Assembly: GCA_024225895.1 (NCBI GenBank)
Contig: JAAEMC010000664.1
Location: 1 to 13,023, forward strand
DNA length: 13,023 nt
Source: Desulfobacteraceae bacterium
GTDB lineage: Bacteria > Desulfobacterota > Desulfobacteria > Desulfobacterales > Desulfobacteraceae
Reading direction: 5' to 3'
The notes under the pieces: generated by a model
Told to the model about the DNA's origin: nothing
The model's input: only the letters and a program-made list of their open reading frames with translations
Database searches by the model: none
Part shown: in pieces, positions 6,759 to 13,023 of the stretch
Position numbering within the stretch: position 1 is the first letter of the stretch
Layout: every line of letters begins with the position of its first letter
Program-made: the position numbers and the translations under genes

Positions 6759-9722
6759 TTAGTTTTTACCTTTTAATAAAAGTTTCATTTCATGGATAAT
6801 TGTTTCCATTCTCATTCCCCTGGATCCTTTCACCAGAATCCATGCATCCTTTTCCATAATATCCACAACCCTTTTGGCAATGGCTTGTTTTTTTCCGTGA
6901 AAGATTTTGTCCTTGACCATGCCTTGGGCAAGTGCTCCTTTGCGGGTATGTTTTGTCTGGCTTCCAAAAAGAAACAATCTTGATATCCCTAATTTTTCAG
7001 CTGTTTTGCCGATTTTGCTATGCAGGGCATCCGTGTCATCCCCTAATTCCAGCATATCCCCTAAAATGGCGATGCTCTGTCTGTCTTTGCTAAGCAGCGC
7101 CAGGGTGTTTAATGCACCAGTCATTGAACTGGGGTTGGCATTGTAAGTATCATCTATTAAATGAACATCCCGGGTCAGACTTAAGATATTCATCCTGCCT
7201 GCCACAGGTGAAAATGCCAAAAGGCCCTGCCTGATTTCATCGGGACTGATCCCGGCAGTCAATGCGGCTGCACAGGCTGCCAGAGAATTGTTTACCATGA
7301 ATGGAGCAGGGGAGTTGATGGTAAATGGGTGTGCCTGCCCATTATAATTGACCATAAACTGCGTGCCGCCGTTGTTCAATGTTACATCACTGCCTTTAAC
7401 GGTTGCATCCCGGCCAAGGCCGAACAAGAGGATTTTATTTATATCTTTGTTGGCCCGGGCACAGGCTTCCATGATGTCCCGCCTTCCATCATCGGCATTA
7501 ATGATGGCAGTTCCATTGGCGCCAATGCTTTCAAAAATTTCGGATTTGGCTTTGGCTACATTGTTCACAGTGCCAAGCCCTTCAAGATGGGCACCGGCCG
7601 TATTGGTAATCAGGGCAATGTCCGGTTCTGCAATGTCCGAGAGCCTTGAAATTTCGCCCGGATGGTTCATGCCCATCTCAATGATGGCCCACTCATGGGC
7701 GCGGGATAATTTTAAAAGGGTAAGAGGCATGCCTATTTCATTATTGAAATTGCCCTGGGTAGCCAGGGTGTGAAACCGGGTTTTGAAAATTTCCTGGGTG
7801 ATTTTCCGGGTTGAGGTCTTCCCGTTGGAGCCGGTGATGGCCAGAAGTTTAACACCGGATCTGCGCTTCTGGAACCGTGCGAGTTGTCCTAAGGCCATCA
7901 GGGTGTTGTCTGTTTCAAACACCAACAGATCTTTTCCCTTTATCTTTTTATTTGCGTTTGACCCCAGGGCCTCAAAATAATTTTTTTCTACTACAAATCC
8001 TTTAATTCCCTTTTCTAAAAGGTCTGGTATGAAATCATGGGCGTCAAAGTTTTCTCCTTTTAAGGCCACAAAGAGTTCATTTGTATTAATCATCCTTGAA
8101 TCTGTTGAAACAGATGCAAAAGTTAAGTCCTCAGTTATGGTGGATAGGACAGGGGGCCGCCCCAAAGCAGCTTCAAAATCCTTTATCTTCCAGGGGATGG
8201 GGGAAAATTTGATTTCCATCTCTTTTATTGCGGATGACAGCTCTTCTCTGTCATCTAAATGAATGGTGCCTTGATTGGTAATTTGATAGGTTTCATGGCC
8301 TTTTCCTGCAGCTACTATAATATCGCCGGGCTTTGAAATTCGGACCGCTAAATGCAGGGCTTTTTTGCGATTTGGCTGTAAAAGATGACCACTTTTCAAA
8401 TCCGGACTCAAAGTATTGTTAATATCCAATCGGGGACAGGATAAAGGATCAATACCTTTTATAATCTCTTTGATAATGGCATCTGGGTTTTCCGTTCTGG
8501 GGTTGTCAGAGGTGACAATGGATATATCACTGTATTTTACGGCAACTTCTCCCATTAGAGGCCGCTTTGAAGTGTCCCGATCTCCACCGCAACCAAATAC
8601 CGTGATCATTCGTTTGGGCGCCCTCTGTTTAAGAGTGGCAAGGATGGATTCCAATGCCCCGGGAGTGTGGGCATAATCCACAAATATGTGGCGTTCCAGA
8701 TGGTTGTCGATTTTTTCCAAACGACCGGGAACGACTTTGCAATCCTCAATGCCCTTTTGTATCTTGTCCTTCTCGATGCCCAGGACTTTCGCTGCCCCTA
8801 CAGCGCACAGGATGTTTTCAAGATTGAATTGACCGGTCAGTTCCGAACAAAAGGAAAACTTTGTTCCATTGAAGAGAATCTCTCCTGACAGACCGTTGAT
8901 GTCATCGGTGACGTTTTGTGAGCAGATTTGCGCAGATGTCCGGGTGCTCACCGAAAAGGTGTCGCAGCAAAGATCTGCTAAAATTTCTTTTCCTTTTGGA
9001 TCATCAATGTTGATGACGGAAGGTGCCAGGGTTTCTCCGTTTCCGTTTAAAGGGAATTCTGTAAAAAAACGTTTCTTGCAGGCAAAATATTCTGCCATGT
9101 CGGCATGGTAATCCAAATGGTCCTGTGAAAGGTTGGTAAAGACCTTGGCGTTAAATTGGCAATGATCAATACGGTGGAGATCAATACCGTGGGATGAAGC
9201 TTCCATGATGACATGGGTGACGCCGGCTTTTTTCATCTCCCTAAGGGTTTTTTGAAGATCAATGGCATCTGGTGTGGTTACGGGGTTGTTAAAGGTTTGG
9301 CCCTTATACCGGATGTTTACCGTACCTATGACGCCGGTTTCAAACCCGCAGGCATTAAAAATGCTTTCCAGGATATATGTAATAGTGGTTTTACCGTTGG
9401 TGCCGGTAATACCCACCAAATTCATATCGGCTGAGGGCTGGCCAAAAAAGCGGTCTGCAATACCGGCAGTGGCTTTTCTGGAATTTTTCACCAGTATGAC
9501 ATTCTCAAGATTATCTGGATTCTTTTGAGCAATGATCGCGGCAGCGCCCTTTTCCAAGGCCTGCTTCATATAGTCGTGACCGTCTGCAGTAAACCCTTGA
9601 ACAGCAATAAAAAGACCGCCGGGTGTAATATCCTGGGCTCGGGATGCAATCTTGGTGATTTCAATATCCGCTATGGTATTGTTTATCATCTCACAGCCTT
9701 CTATCAAACGGGACAGCTTCAA
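6759..9722 (-). CDS. murEF: Fused MurE-MurF: m-DAP-adding and D-Ala-D-Ala-adding ligase
   Basis: One 987-residue frame carries two complete Mur ligases that act in succession: MurE adds meso-DAP to UDP-MurNAc-L-Ala-D-Glu, then MurF adds D-Ala-D-Ala. The MurE half (about 1-500) has GTNGKTT (107-113), TTPDAIDL (149-156), EASSHGI (174-180), NLSQDHLDYH (197-206), a lysine at about 216 in the position carbamylated in MurE enzymes, DNPR (406-409, the meso-DAP selectivity motif) and AGKGHE (472-477). The MurF half (about 509-987) has STDSR (539-543), GSNGKTST (631-638), EMGMNHPGEI (682-691), NTAGAHLEGLG (707-717), IDDTYNANPSSM (856-867), LGDMLELG (887-894) and VKGSRGMRME (964-973). The halves are joined with almost no linker. 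The start is TTG, overlapping the ftsI stop (TTGA), with GGAG at 9730-9733 spaced 7 nt. Such fusions are known elsewhere, for example in Bordetella. Both active sites look intact. The symbol is descriptive. Confidence 0.96.
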   Translation of the reverse strand: MKLSRLIEGCEMINNTIADIEITKIASRAQDITPGGLFIAVQGFTADGHDYMKQALEKGAAAIIAQKNPDNLENVILVKNSRKATAGIADRFFGQPSADMNLVGITGTNGKTTITYILESIFNACGFETGVIGTVNIRYKGQTFNNPVTTPDAIDLQKTLREMKKAGVTHVIMEASSHGIDLHRIDHCQFNAKVFTNLSQDHLDYHADMAEYFACKKRFFTEFPLNGNGETLAPSVINIDDPKGKEILADLCCDTFSVSTRTSAQICSQNVTDDINGLSGEILFNGTKFSFCSELTGQFNLENILCAVGAAKVLGIEKDKIQKGIEDCKVVPGRLEKIDNHLERHIFVDYAHTPGALESILATLKQRAPKRMITVFGCGGDRDTSKRPLMGEVAVKYSDISIVTSDNPRTENPDAIIKEIIKGIDPLSCPRLDINNTLSPDLKSGHLLQPNRKKALHLAVRISKPGDIIVAAGKGHETYQITNQGTIHLDDREELSSAIKEMEIKFSPIPWKIKDFEAALGRPPVLSTITEDLTFASVSTDSRMINTNELFVALKGENFDAHDFIPDLLEKGIKGFVVEKNYFEALGSNANKKIKGKDLLVFETDNTLMALGQLARFQKRRSGVKLLAITGSNGKTSTRKITQEIFKTRFHTLATQGNFNNEIGMPLTLLKLSRAHEWAIIEMGMNHPGEISRLSDIAEPDIALITNTAGAHLEGLGTVNNVAKAKSEIFESIGANGTAIINADDGRRDIMEACARANKDINKILLFGLGRDATVKGSDVTLNNGGTQFMVNYNGQAHPFTINSPAPFMVNNSLAACAAALTAGISPDEIRQGLLAFSPVAGRMNILSLTRDVHLIDDTYNANPSSMTGALNTLALLSKDRQSIAILGDMLELGDDTDALHSKIGKTAEKLGISRLFLFGSQTKHTRKGALAQGMVKDKIFHGKKQAIAKRVVDIMEKDAWILVKGSRGMRMETIIHEMKLLLKGKN

Positions 9723-11455
9723 TGTGTTTCTCCAGTAGCGGCTTTTGCAATCATGGGTTCGGTTTTTTCCGGTGGAATGCTTAAATAATTAAAGGCTTCC
9801 GCCATAATGGTTCTAAATGCAGGCGCTGCCACATCTCCGCCATAATGTTTTTTGCGGGGCTCATCCACCACCACCAGTGTGGCAAGCTCCGGGTTCTTTA
9901 AGGGGGCAAATCCTGCAAAAACAGAAATATATTTATTTTTTGAATATCCCTGGTTGTTTTTCAGAGCCTTCTGGGCAGTACCGGTCTTGCCACAGACCGT
10001 ATACCCATCAATGGCAGCTTTGGTCCCGGTACCTTCTTCTGTCACCACACTGCTCATCATCCGGCTGACTTGCCTGGCTGTTTCAGGCGATATTACCTGA
10101 CGTACCGGTGTAGGATAAAATACTTCTAATTCTTTTCCTTCACTTGAAATTATTTTTGAAACCAGGAGTGGTTTCATCAGCAGACCGTTGTTGGCAATGG
10201 CGCTGATTGCAGTAATAAGCTGAAGGCTGGAAACAGAGATGCCCTGACCAAATGCAATGGCACCGCTATCTATTTTGGACCACCGGCGATAGGGAATCAG
10301 GTTTCCTGGCGTCTCTCCGGAAATATTGACCCGGGTCCTGCGGCCAAACCCAAATCTTGCCAGATAATCGTGAAGTACTTTTTTGCCCATGCTTTCTGAA
10401 ATTTTTGCCGCCCCGATGTTGCTGGAAAACTTTATGACCTGGTTTAAGGTGAGCCATCCATGGGGGTGGGTGTCATGGACCGTGAATCGTCCGATTTTAT
10501 ATTTGCCGTTTTCACAAAAAAAGATGGATTTGGGTGAGAAAAATCCTTTGTCAACAGCCGCTGCCGCCGTAAAGACCTTCATTGCAGATCCGGGCTCATA
10601 TGCATCGGTCGTTGCCCGGTTCCGGAATGTGTCCCTGTCATAACCCGCGAAATCATTGGGGTTGAATTTAGGATAATTGGCCATGGCGAGGATTTCCCCA
10701 GTCCTGGGTCTCATGACCAGCGCCATTCCGGCCTTTGCCCTATTCTCAGTGATTGTTTTTTTCAAAGCCTGTTCGGCAAGGTATTGGATCTTCCGGTCAA
10801 TGGTTAAAACCGTGGAATCCCCTTTTAATTTTTCTTTGAGCTTTTTTTCCGTGGCAAGGATTTTCCCGGTTCCGGTTTTGGTGATTTTATACTTCATACT
10901 ATTGCCGTCCAGGACAGCATTATATTTATACTCCAGCCCTTCAAGACCATTGTCGTCCGCCCCTGTAAAACCCAGGACCTGGGCAGCAAGATCCCTGTTG
11001 GGATAAAACCGTTTTGCATCATCCCTGAAAAAGATGCCGGCAATTTTCAATTTCCGAATTTGATCTGCTTCAGTGGGGGACACCCGCCGTTTGATCCAGG
11101 TAAAAGACCTTTGTCTGGACAGCTTTTTTTTCAGTGTTCTGGCATTCAGTCCCAGTATTTTGGCAATTTTTTTGGAGACCGCTCCTGCGTCCTTTATTTG
11201 TTTCGGGCTTCCTGCAACAGACAGAGCATCAATGCTTGTGGCCAGTTTATTCCCATTTCGATCCAGGATCTCACCCCGGTTACCCTTTACCAGGAGATAT
11301 TTTGAATATTCGTTTTTGGCCAGGATGGAAAGGTTCTCACCTTTAATAATTTGAATTTCAAAGGATTTTGCTGCCAGAAGAAGAATCAAGGCACACATCA
11401 GGACCTGGACAAGTATGATCCTCTTTTGAATACCTTTTTTAAAATCAATGGCCAT
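9719..11455 (-). CDS. ftsI: Septal peptidoglycan D,D-transpeptidase FtsI (class B PBP3)
   Basis: Class B penicillin-binding protein that cross-links septal peptidoglycan in the periplasm, working with FtsW. The frame from 11461 gives 580 residues. Numbered from there, a single N-terminal membrane anchor (about 14-33) is followed by the dimerisation-domain motif NRGEILDRNG (about 61-70). The transpeptidase domain has all three active-site boxes: EPGSAMK (nucleophile S292, K295), SSN (346-348) and KTGT (492-495). There is no C-terminal PASTA extension. Two in-frame ATGs exist, at 11461 and 11455. I chose 11455 because AAGAGG at 11463-11468 is then 7 nt upstream, whereas only 1 nt separates it from the first ATG. 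That start also forms a TAATG stop/start overlap with ftsL. The 3' end overlaps murE-murF by 4 nt. FtsI rather than another class B PBP follows from the dcw position. Confidence 0.96.
   Translation of the reverse strand: MAIDFKKGIQKRIILVQVLMCALILLLAAKSFEIQIIKGENLSILAKNEYSKYLLVKGNRGEILDRNGNKLATSIDALSVAGSPKQIKDAGAVSKKIAKILGLNARTLKKKLSRQRSFTWIKRRVSPTEADQIRKLKIAGIFFRDDAKRFYPNRDLAAQVLGFTGADDNGLEGLEYKYNAVLDGNSMKYKITKTGTGKILATEKKLKEKLKGDSTVLTIDRKIQYLAEQALKKTITENRAKAGMALVMRPRTGEILAMANYPKFNPNDFAGYDRDTFRNRATTDAYEPGSAMKVFTAAAAVDKGFFSPKSIFFCENGKYKIGRFTVHDTHPHGWLTLNQVIKFSSNIGAAKISESMGKKVLHDYLARFGFGRRTRVNISGETPGNLIPYRRWSKIDSGAIAFGQGISVSSLQLITAISAIANNGLLMKPLLVSKIISSEGKELEVFYPTPVRQVISPETARQVSRMMSSVVTEEGTGTKAAIDGYTVCGKTGTAQKALKNNQGYSKNKYISVFAGFAPLKNPELATLVVVDEPRKKHYGGDVAAPAFRTIMAEAFNYLSIPPEKTEPMIAKAATGETH
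9730..9733 (-). promoter_or_regulatory. Shine-Dalgarno deciding the TTG start of murE-murF
   Basis: GGAG on the minus strand lies 7 nt before the TTG at 9722, inside the last codons of ftsI. The TTG overlaps the ftsI stop as TTGA. No ATG is available at the expected N-terminus of the MurE domain, so the site supports a TTG start with translational coupling. Confidence 0.75.
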
Positions 11456-11772
11456 TACCATTCCTCTTCGGTCAGATATATTATTTTACCTGTTGTATCC
11501 AAGGATAGGGCCAGCTTGCTGACGGCGATTTTAGAGATTCTATCCAGGGAATTTAGCCGTTCTTTTTCAAGGACAAGGGCTGCCTGGTAGGAGGTAGCCT
11601 TGGCCAGGTTTTCCTGAAGCTTTGTAATATTAAAGGCATTATGGGTGGCCTCCACCCGTATCCACGTATAAAATAAGAGTTCACAAAAAAGCATTAAGAT
11701 GACAGCAGACCACAATGCCCTGTGACTTTTTTGGAGTCCCGGCTTTTTAATGGTGTTGGGTTTTTGCTTCAT
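11455..11772 (-). CDS. ftsL: FtsL-like small bitopic cell division protein
   Basis: Small divisome protein that, in characterised species, forms the FtsQLB complex with FtsB and FtsQ and activates FtsWI. The product has 105 residues. It has a short basic cytoplasmic tail (about 1-20), one transmembrane helix (about 21-37), and then a predicted periplasmic helical segment rich in E, K and L (about 50-78) that looks coiled-coil forming. The C-terminal part, with DRISKIAVSKLALS near 77-90, resembles the usual end of the FtsL/DivIC type (ErI-A-kLGL). Sequence conservation is low in this family, so the call rests on size, topology and its place between rsmH and ftsI. An ATG at 11772 has AAGGA at 11782-11786, spaced 9 nt. 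The stop overlaps the ftsI start. An FtsB-like protein is the alternative, but the position favours FtsL. Confidence 0.85.
   Translation of the reverse strand: MKQKPNTIKKPGLQKSHRALWSAVILMLFCELLFYTWIRVEATHNAFNITKLQENLAKATSYQAALVLEKERLNSLDRISKIAVSKLALSLDTTGKIIYLTEEEW
11463..11468 (-). promoter_or_regulatory. Shine-Dalgarno deciding the ftsI start
   Basis: AAGAGG on the minus strand lies within the last codons of ftsL. It is 7 nt from the ATG at 11455 and only 1 nt from the ATG at 11461, so it favours the downstream ATG. That ATG overlaps the ftsL stop as TAATG. Confidence 0.7.
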
Positions 11773-11781
11773 CTGCTGATA

Positions 11782-11786
11782 TCCTT
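11782..11786 (-). promoter_or_regulatory. Shine-Dalgarno for ftsL
   Basis: AAGGA on the minus strand lies in the 29-nt gap between rsmH and ftsL, 9 nt before the ftsL ATG at 11772. This is the only intergenic space in the window large enough to hold its own ribosome binding site outside a coding region. I see no hairpin followed by a T-run there that would suggest a terminator. Confidence 0.7.
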
Positions 11787-11801
11787 TGCTTCCATCCTGG
11801 T

Positions 11802-12740
11802 TTATACCCTTTGGGCCACTCTTAATTTGGCGCTCCTGGCCATGGGGTTTGCTGCCACTTCTTTATCTGAAGCTATGACAGGTTTTCTGTATACTGATTT
11901 AAGCTGCTGGACAAATCCGCATATACAATGGGGAAACTCCCTGGGGCAGGTGCAGCCCTGTTCAAATTTGCGGATATATTGTTTGACAATTCTGTCTTCC
12001 AAAGAATGAAAACTGATCACACAGAGCCGTCCGCCCTTAAGAAGCATGGAGGGCACTTTTTCCATAAAGGTCTCCAGATGTTCAAGTTCTTTGTTGACAA
12101 CAATACGAATGGCCTGCAAAACCCGGGTGGCTGGACGGATCTTTTGTTTGTAAATGGCTTTTTTAGGAATAGCATCGGCAACGATTGTAGCGAGGGCCAT
12201 ACTGGTTTTTATGGGAGAGGTTTGCCTGTGCTCTACAATTTTTCTGGCAATTTTTCTGGAAAAACGTTCTTCTCCATACTTGAAAAAGATGTCGGCCAGT
12301 TCATTTTCCTTAAATGAATTGACCAGGTCCTCAGCTGTAAAATCGTTTCGAATATCCATTCGCATATCCAAAGGTTCGTTTTTATTAAAACTAAAACCGC
12401 GTTGTCCATTTTTCAGCTGGTGAAAAGAAAAGCCCAAATCCAGAAGAATTGTATTTACCCCTTTAATTTTGTTGGCGGCAAGTATTTCCGGCAACCGTGA
12501 GAAGTTGTCATGACAAATCAACACATTCTCTTTATAAGGGTATAAAATTTTTTTCGCATTTCGTATGGCATCAATGTCCTGGTCAATGCCGATGAGCAAG
12601 CCGTCGGGTAATATGGCCTTCATTGTTCTAAGCCCGTGTCCTGCGCCGCCCAATGTGCAATCTACACAGGTGTAACCGGGTTTGAGATCCTGGTACTCCT
12701 GCACCTCGTTGGGCATGACCGACGTATGCTCAAATTTCAT
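11802..12740 (-). CDS. rsmH: 16S rRNA (cytosine(1402)-N4)-methyltransferase RsmH (MraW)
   Basis: SAM-dependent methyltransferase that modifies the N4 position of C1402 in the 16S rRNA P-site region, and a standard second gene of dcw clusters. It has 312 residues, the expected size. Motifs seen are HTSVMPNEV (5-13), the SAM-binding DCTLGGAGHG (27-36), GIDQDIDAI (51-59), LLDLGFSFHQL (99-109), RGFSFNKNEPLDMRMD (114-129), HRQTSPIKTS (171-180), RPATRVLQAIRIVVNKELE (202-220) and GGRLCVISFHSLEDRIVK (236-253). A Cys cluster follows, CTCPREFPHCIC (263-274), then the C-terminal RSAKLR. LGFSF replaces the commoner LGVSS, and NPMARSA the commoner NPR-RSA. The ATG at 12740 lies 3 nt after the mraZ stop with only a weak G-rich Shine-Dalgarno. 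Then come 29 nt before ftsL, the widest gap in the window. Confidence 0.97.
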   Translation of the reverse strand: MKFEHTSVMPNEVQEYQDLKPGYTCVDCTLGGAGHGLRTMKAILPDGLLIGIDQDIDAIRNAKKILYPYKENVLICHDNFSRLPEILAANKIKGVNTILLDLGFSFHQLKNGQRGFSFNKNEPLDMRMDIRNDFTAEDLVNSFKENELADIFFKYGEERFSRKIARKIVEHRQTSPIKTSMALATIVADAIPKKAIYKQKIRPATRVLQAIRIVVNKELEHLETFMEKVPSMLLKGGRLCVISFHSLEDRIVKQYIRKFEQGCTCPREFPHCICGFVQQLKSVYRKPVIASDKEVAANPMARSAKLRVAQRV

Positions 12741-12743
12741 GGT

Positions 12744-13023
12744 TTACAGCCCCAGGGAAGCAATCTCCTCTCTTACTTCCGCTTTTTCCAGCTCTGCTTC
12801 CATTTTCAGGTTCACCTGATCCCATTTGCTGCGTGACCAGATTTCAAAATGATCCAGTACACCCACCAGGACGATTTCTTTTTCAAGGTCGGCATATTCT
12901 CGTAAGTTCTGGGGAAGGAGAATGCGGTCCTGCTTGTCACAAGAGCATTCACAGGCATTGCCTAAAAAGAATCTTTTAAACTGAAGCATATGTCTGCTTT
13001 TAGCTGACAAAATTCTTTTTTCA
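12744..13023 (-). CDS. mraZ: Transcriptional regulator MraZ (5' end off window)
   Basis: Conserved AbrB/SpoVT-fold DNA-binding protein that normally heads the dcw cluster; in E. coli it represses its own promoter. Only the C-terminal part is here, about 93 codons out of the usual 140-150. The frame is open to the window edge (…EKRILSAKSRHMLQFKRFF), so the TTG at 13010 and the internal ATG at about 12989 are not the true start. The second MraZ repeat is clear: KRFFLGNACECSCDKQDR, then LLPQNLREYADLEKEIVLVG and a DHFEIWSRSKW segment. The family normally reads DKQGR in the first of these; here Gly is replaced by Asp. A charged tail (EAELEKAEVREEIASLGL) ends the protein. The stop is 3 nt before the rsmH start. 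The promoter and operator repeats expected upstream lie outside the window. Confidence 0.93.
   Translation of the reverse strand, partial: EKRILSAKSRHMLQFKRFFLGNACECSCDKQDRILLPQNLREYADLEKEIVLVGVLDHFEIWSRSKWDQVNLKMEAELEKAEVREEIASLGL

Noticed and set aside
7348..7773. 141-codon plus-strand open frame opposite the MurF half
   Set aside because: Antisense to conserved MurF motifs, with no family resemblance.
6759..9722. Assembly error joining murE and murF
   Set aside because: Considered, but the frame is open throughout, the junction residues read smoothly, and MurE-MurF fusions are known elsewhere. A real fusion is more likely, although read-level evidence is not available here.
11773..11801. 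Possible internal promoter or terminator in the rsmH-ftsL gap
   Set aside because: The gap is only 29 nt and is accounted for by the ftsL ribosome binding site. No hairpin plus T-run and no convincing -35/-10 pair is visible.
12744..13010. A complete short 88-residue gene starting at TTG 13010
   Set aside because: The frame continues open to the window edge, and the content matches only the second half of MraZ. The gene is truncated by the window, not naturally short.

Overview
The window is one uninterrupted stretch of a division and cell wall (dcw) gene cluster. Every gene lies on the minus strand, so transcription runs from the right edge to the left. In transcription order the genes are mraZ (5' part off the right edge), rsmH/mraW, ftsL-like, ftsI (PBP3), a fused murE-murF, mraY, murD, ftsW, murG, murC and murB (3' part off the left edge). 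This is the classical dcw order. The one clear departure is that murE and murF are a single 987-codon reading frame.

Organism: the full FtsL/FtsI/FtsW set, the meso-diaminopimelate-type DNPR motif in MurE and the classical order point to a DAP-type, probably Gram-negative bacterium. The moderate base composition, the protein style and the murE-murF fusion suggest a deltaproteobacterial sulfate reducer (Desulfobacterota, Desulfobacterales-like). That placement is inference, since no phylogenetic marker such as rRNA is present.

Layout, right to left. mraZ and rsmH are the regulator and 16S rRNA methyltransferase pair that usually opens the cluster. ftsL-like and ftsI supply the divisome bitopic protein and the septal transpeptidase. 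murE-murF, mraY, murD, ftsW, murG, murC and murB cover precursor synthesis from UDP-MurNAc to lipid II, plus the SEDS glycosyltransferase FtsW. MurB makes UDP-MurNAc; MurC, MurD, MurE and MurF add L-Ala, D-Glu, m-DAP and D-Ala-D-Ala; MraY and MurG make lipid I and lipid II; FtsW and FtsI polymerise and cross-link at the septum.

The genes are packed very tightly. Junctions are 1-17 nt overlaps or gaps of 5 nt or less, except for 29 nt between rsmH and ftsL. There is no room for internal terminators, and translational coupling is likely. Two genes use non-ATG starts: murD (GTG) and murE-murF (TTG). No non-coding stretch exceeds 30 nt, and I see no RNA genes, mobile elements, CRISPR arrays or repeats. 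The promoter expected upstream of mraZ lies outside the window.

I did not find a previously undescribed system. The points worth a second look are the murE-murF fusion and its junction, the alternative start codons, and a few family-motif substitutions in MurB, MraZ, RsmH and FtsI.
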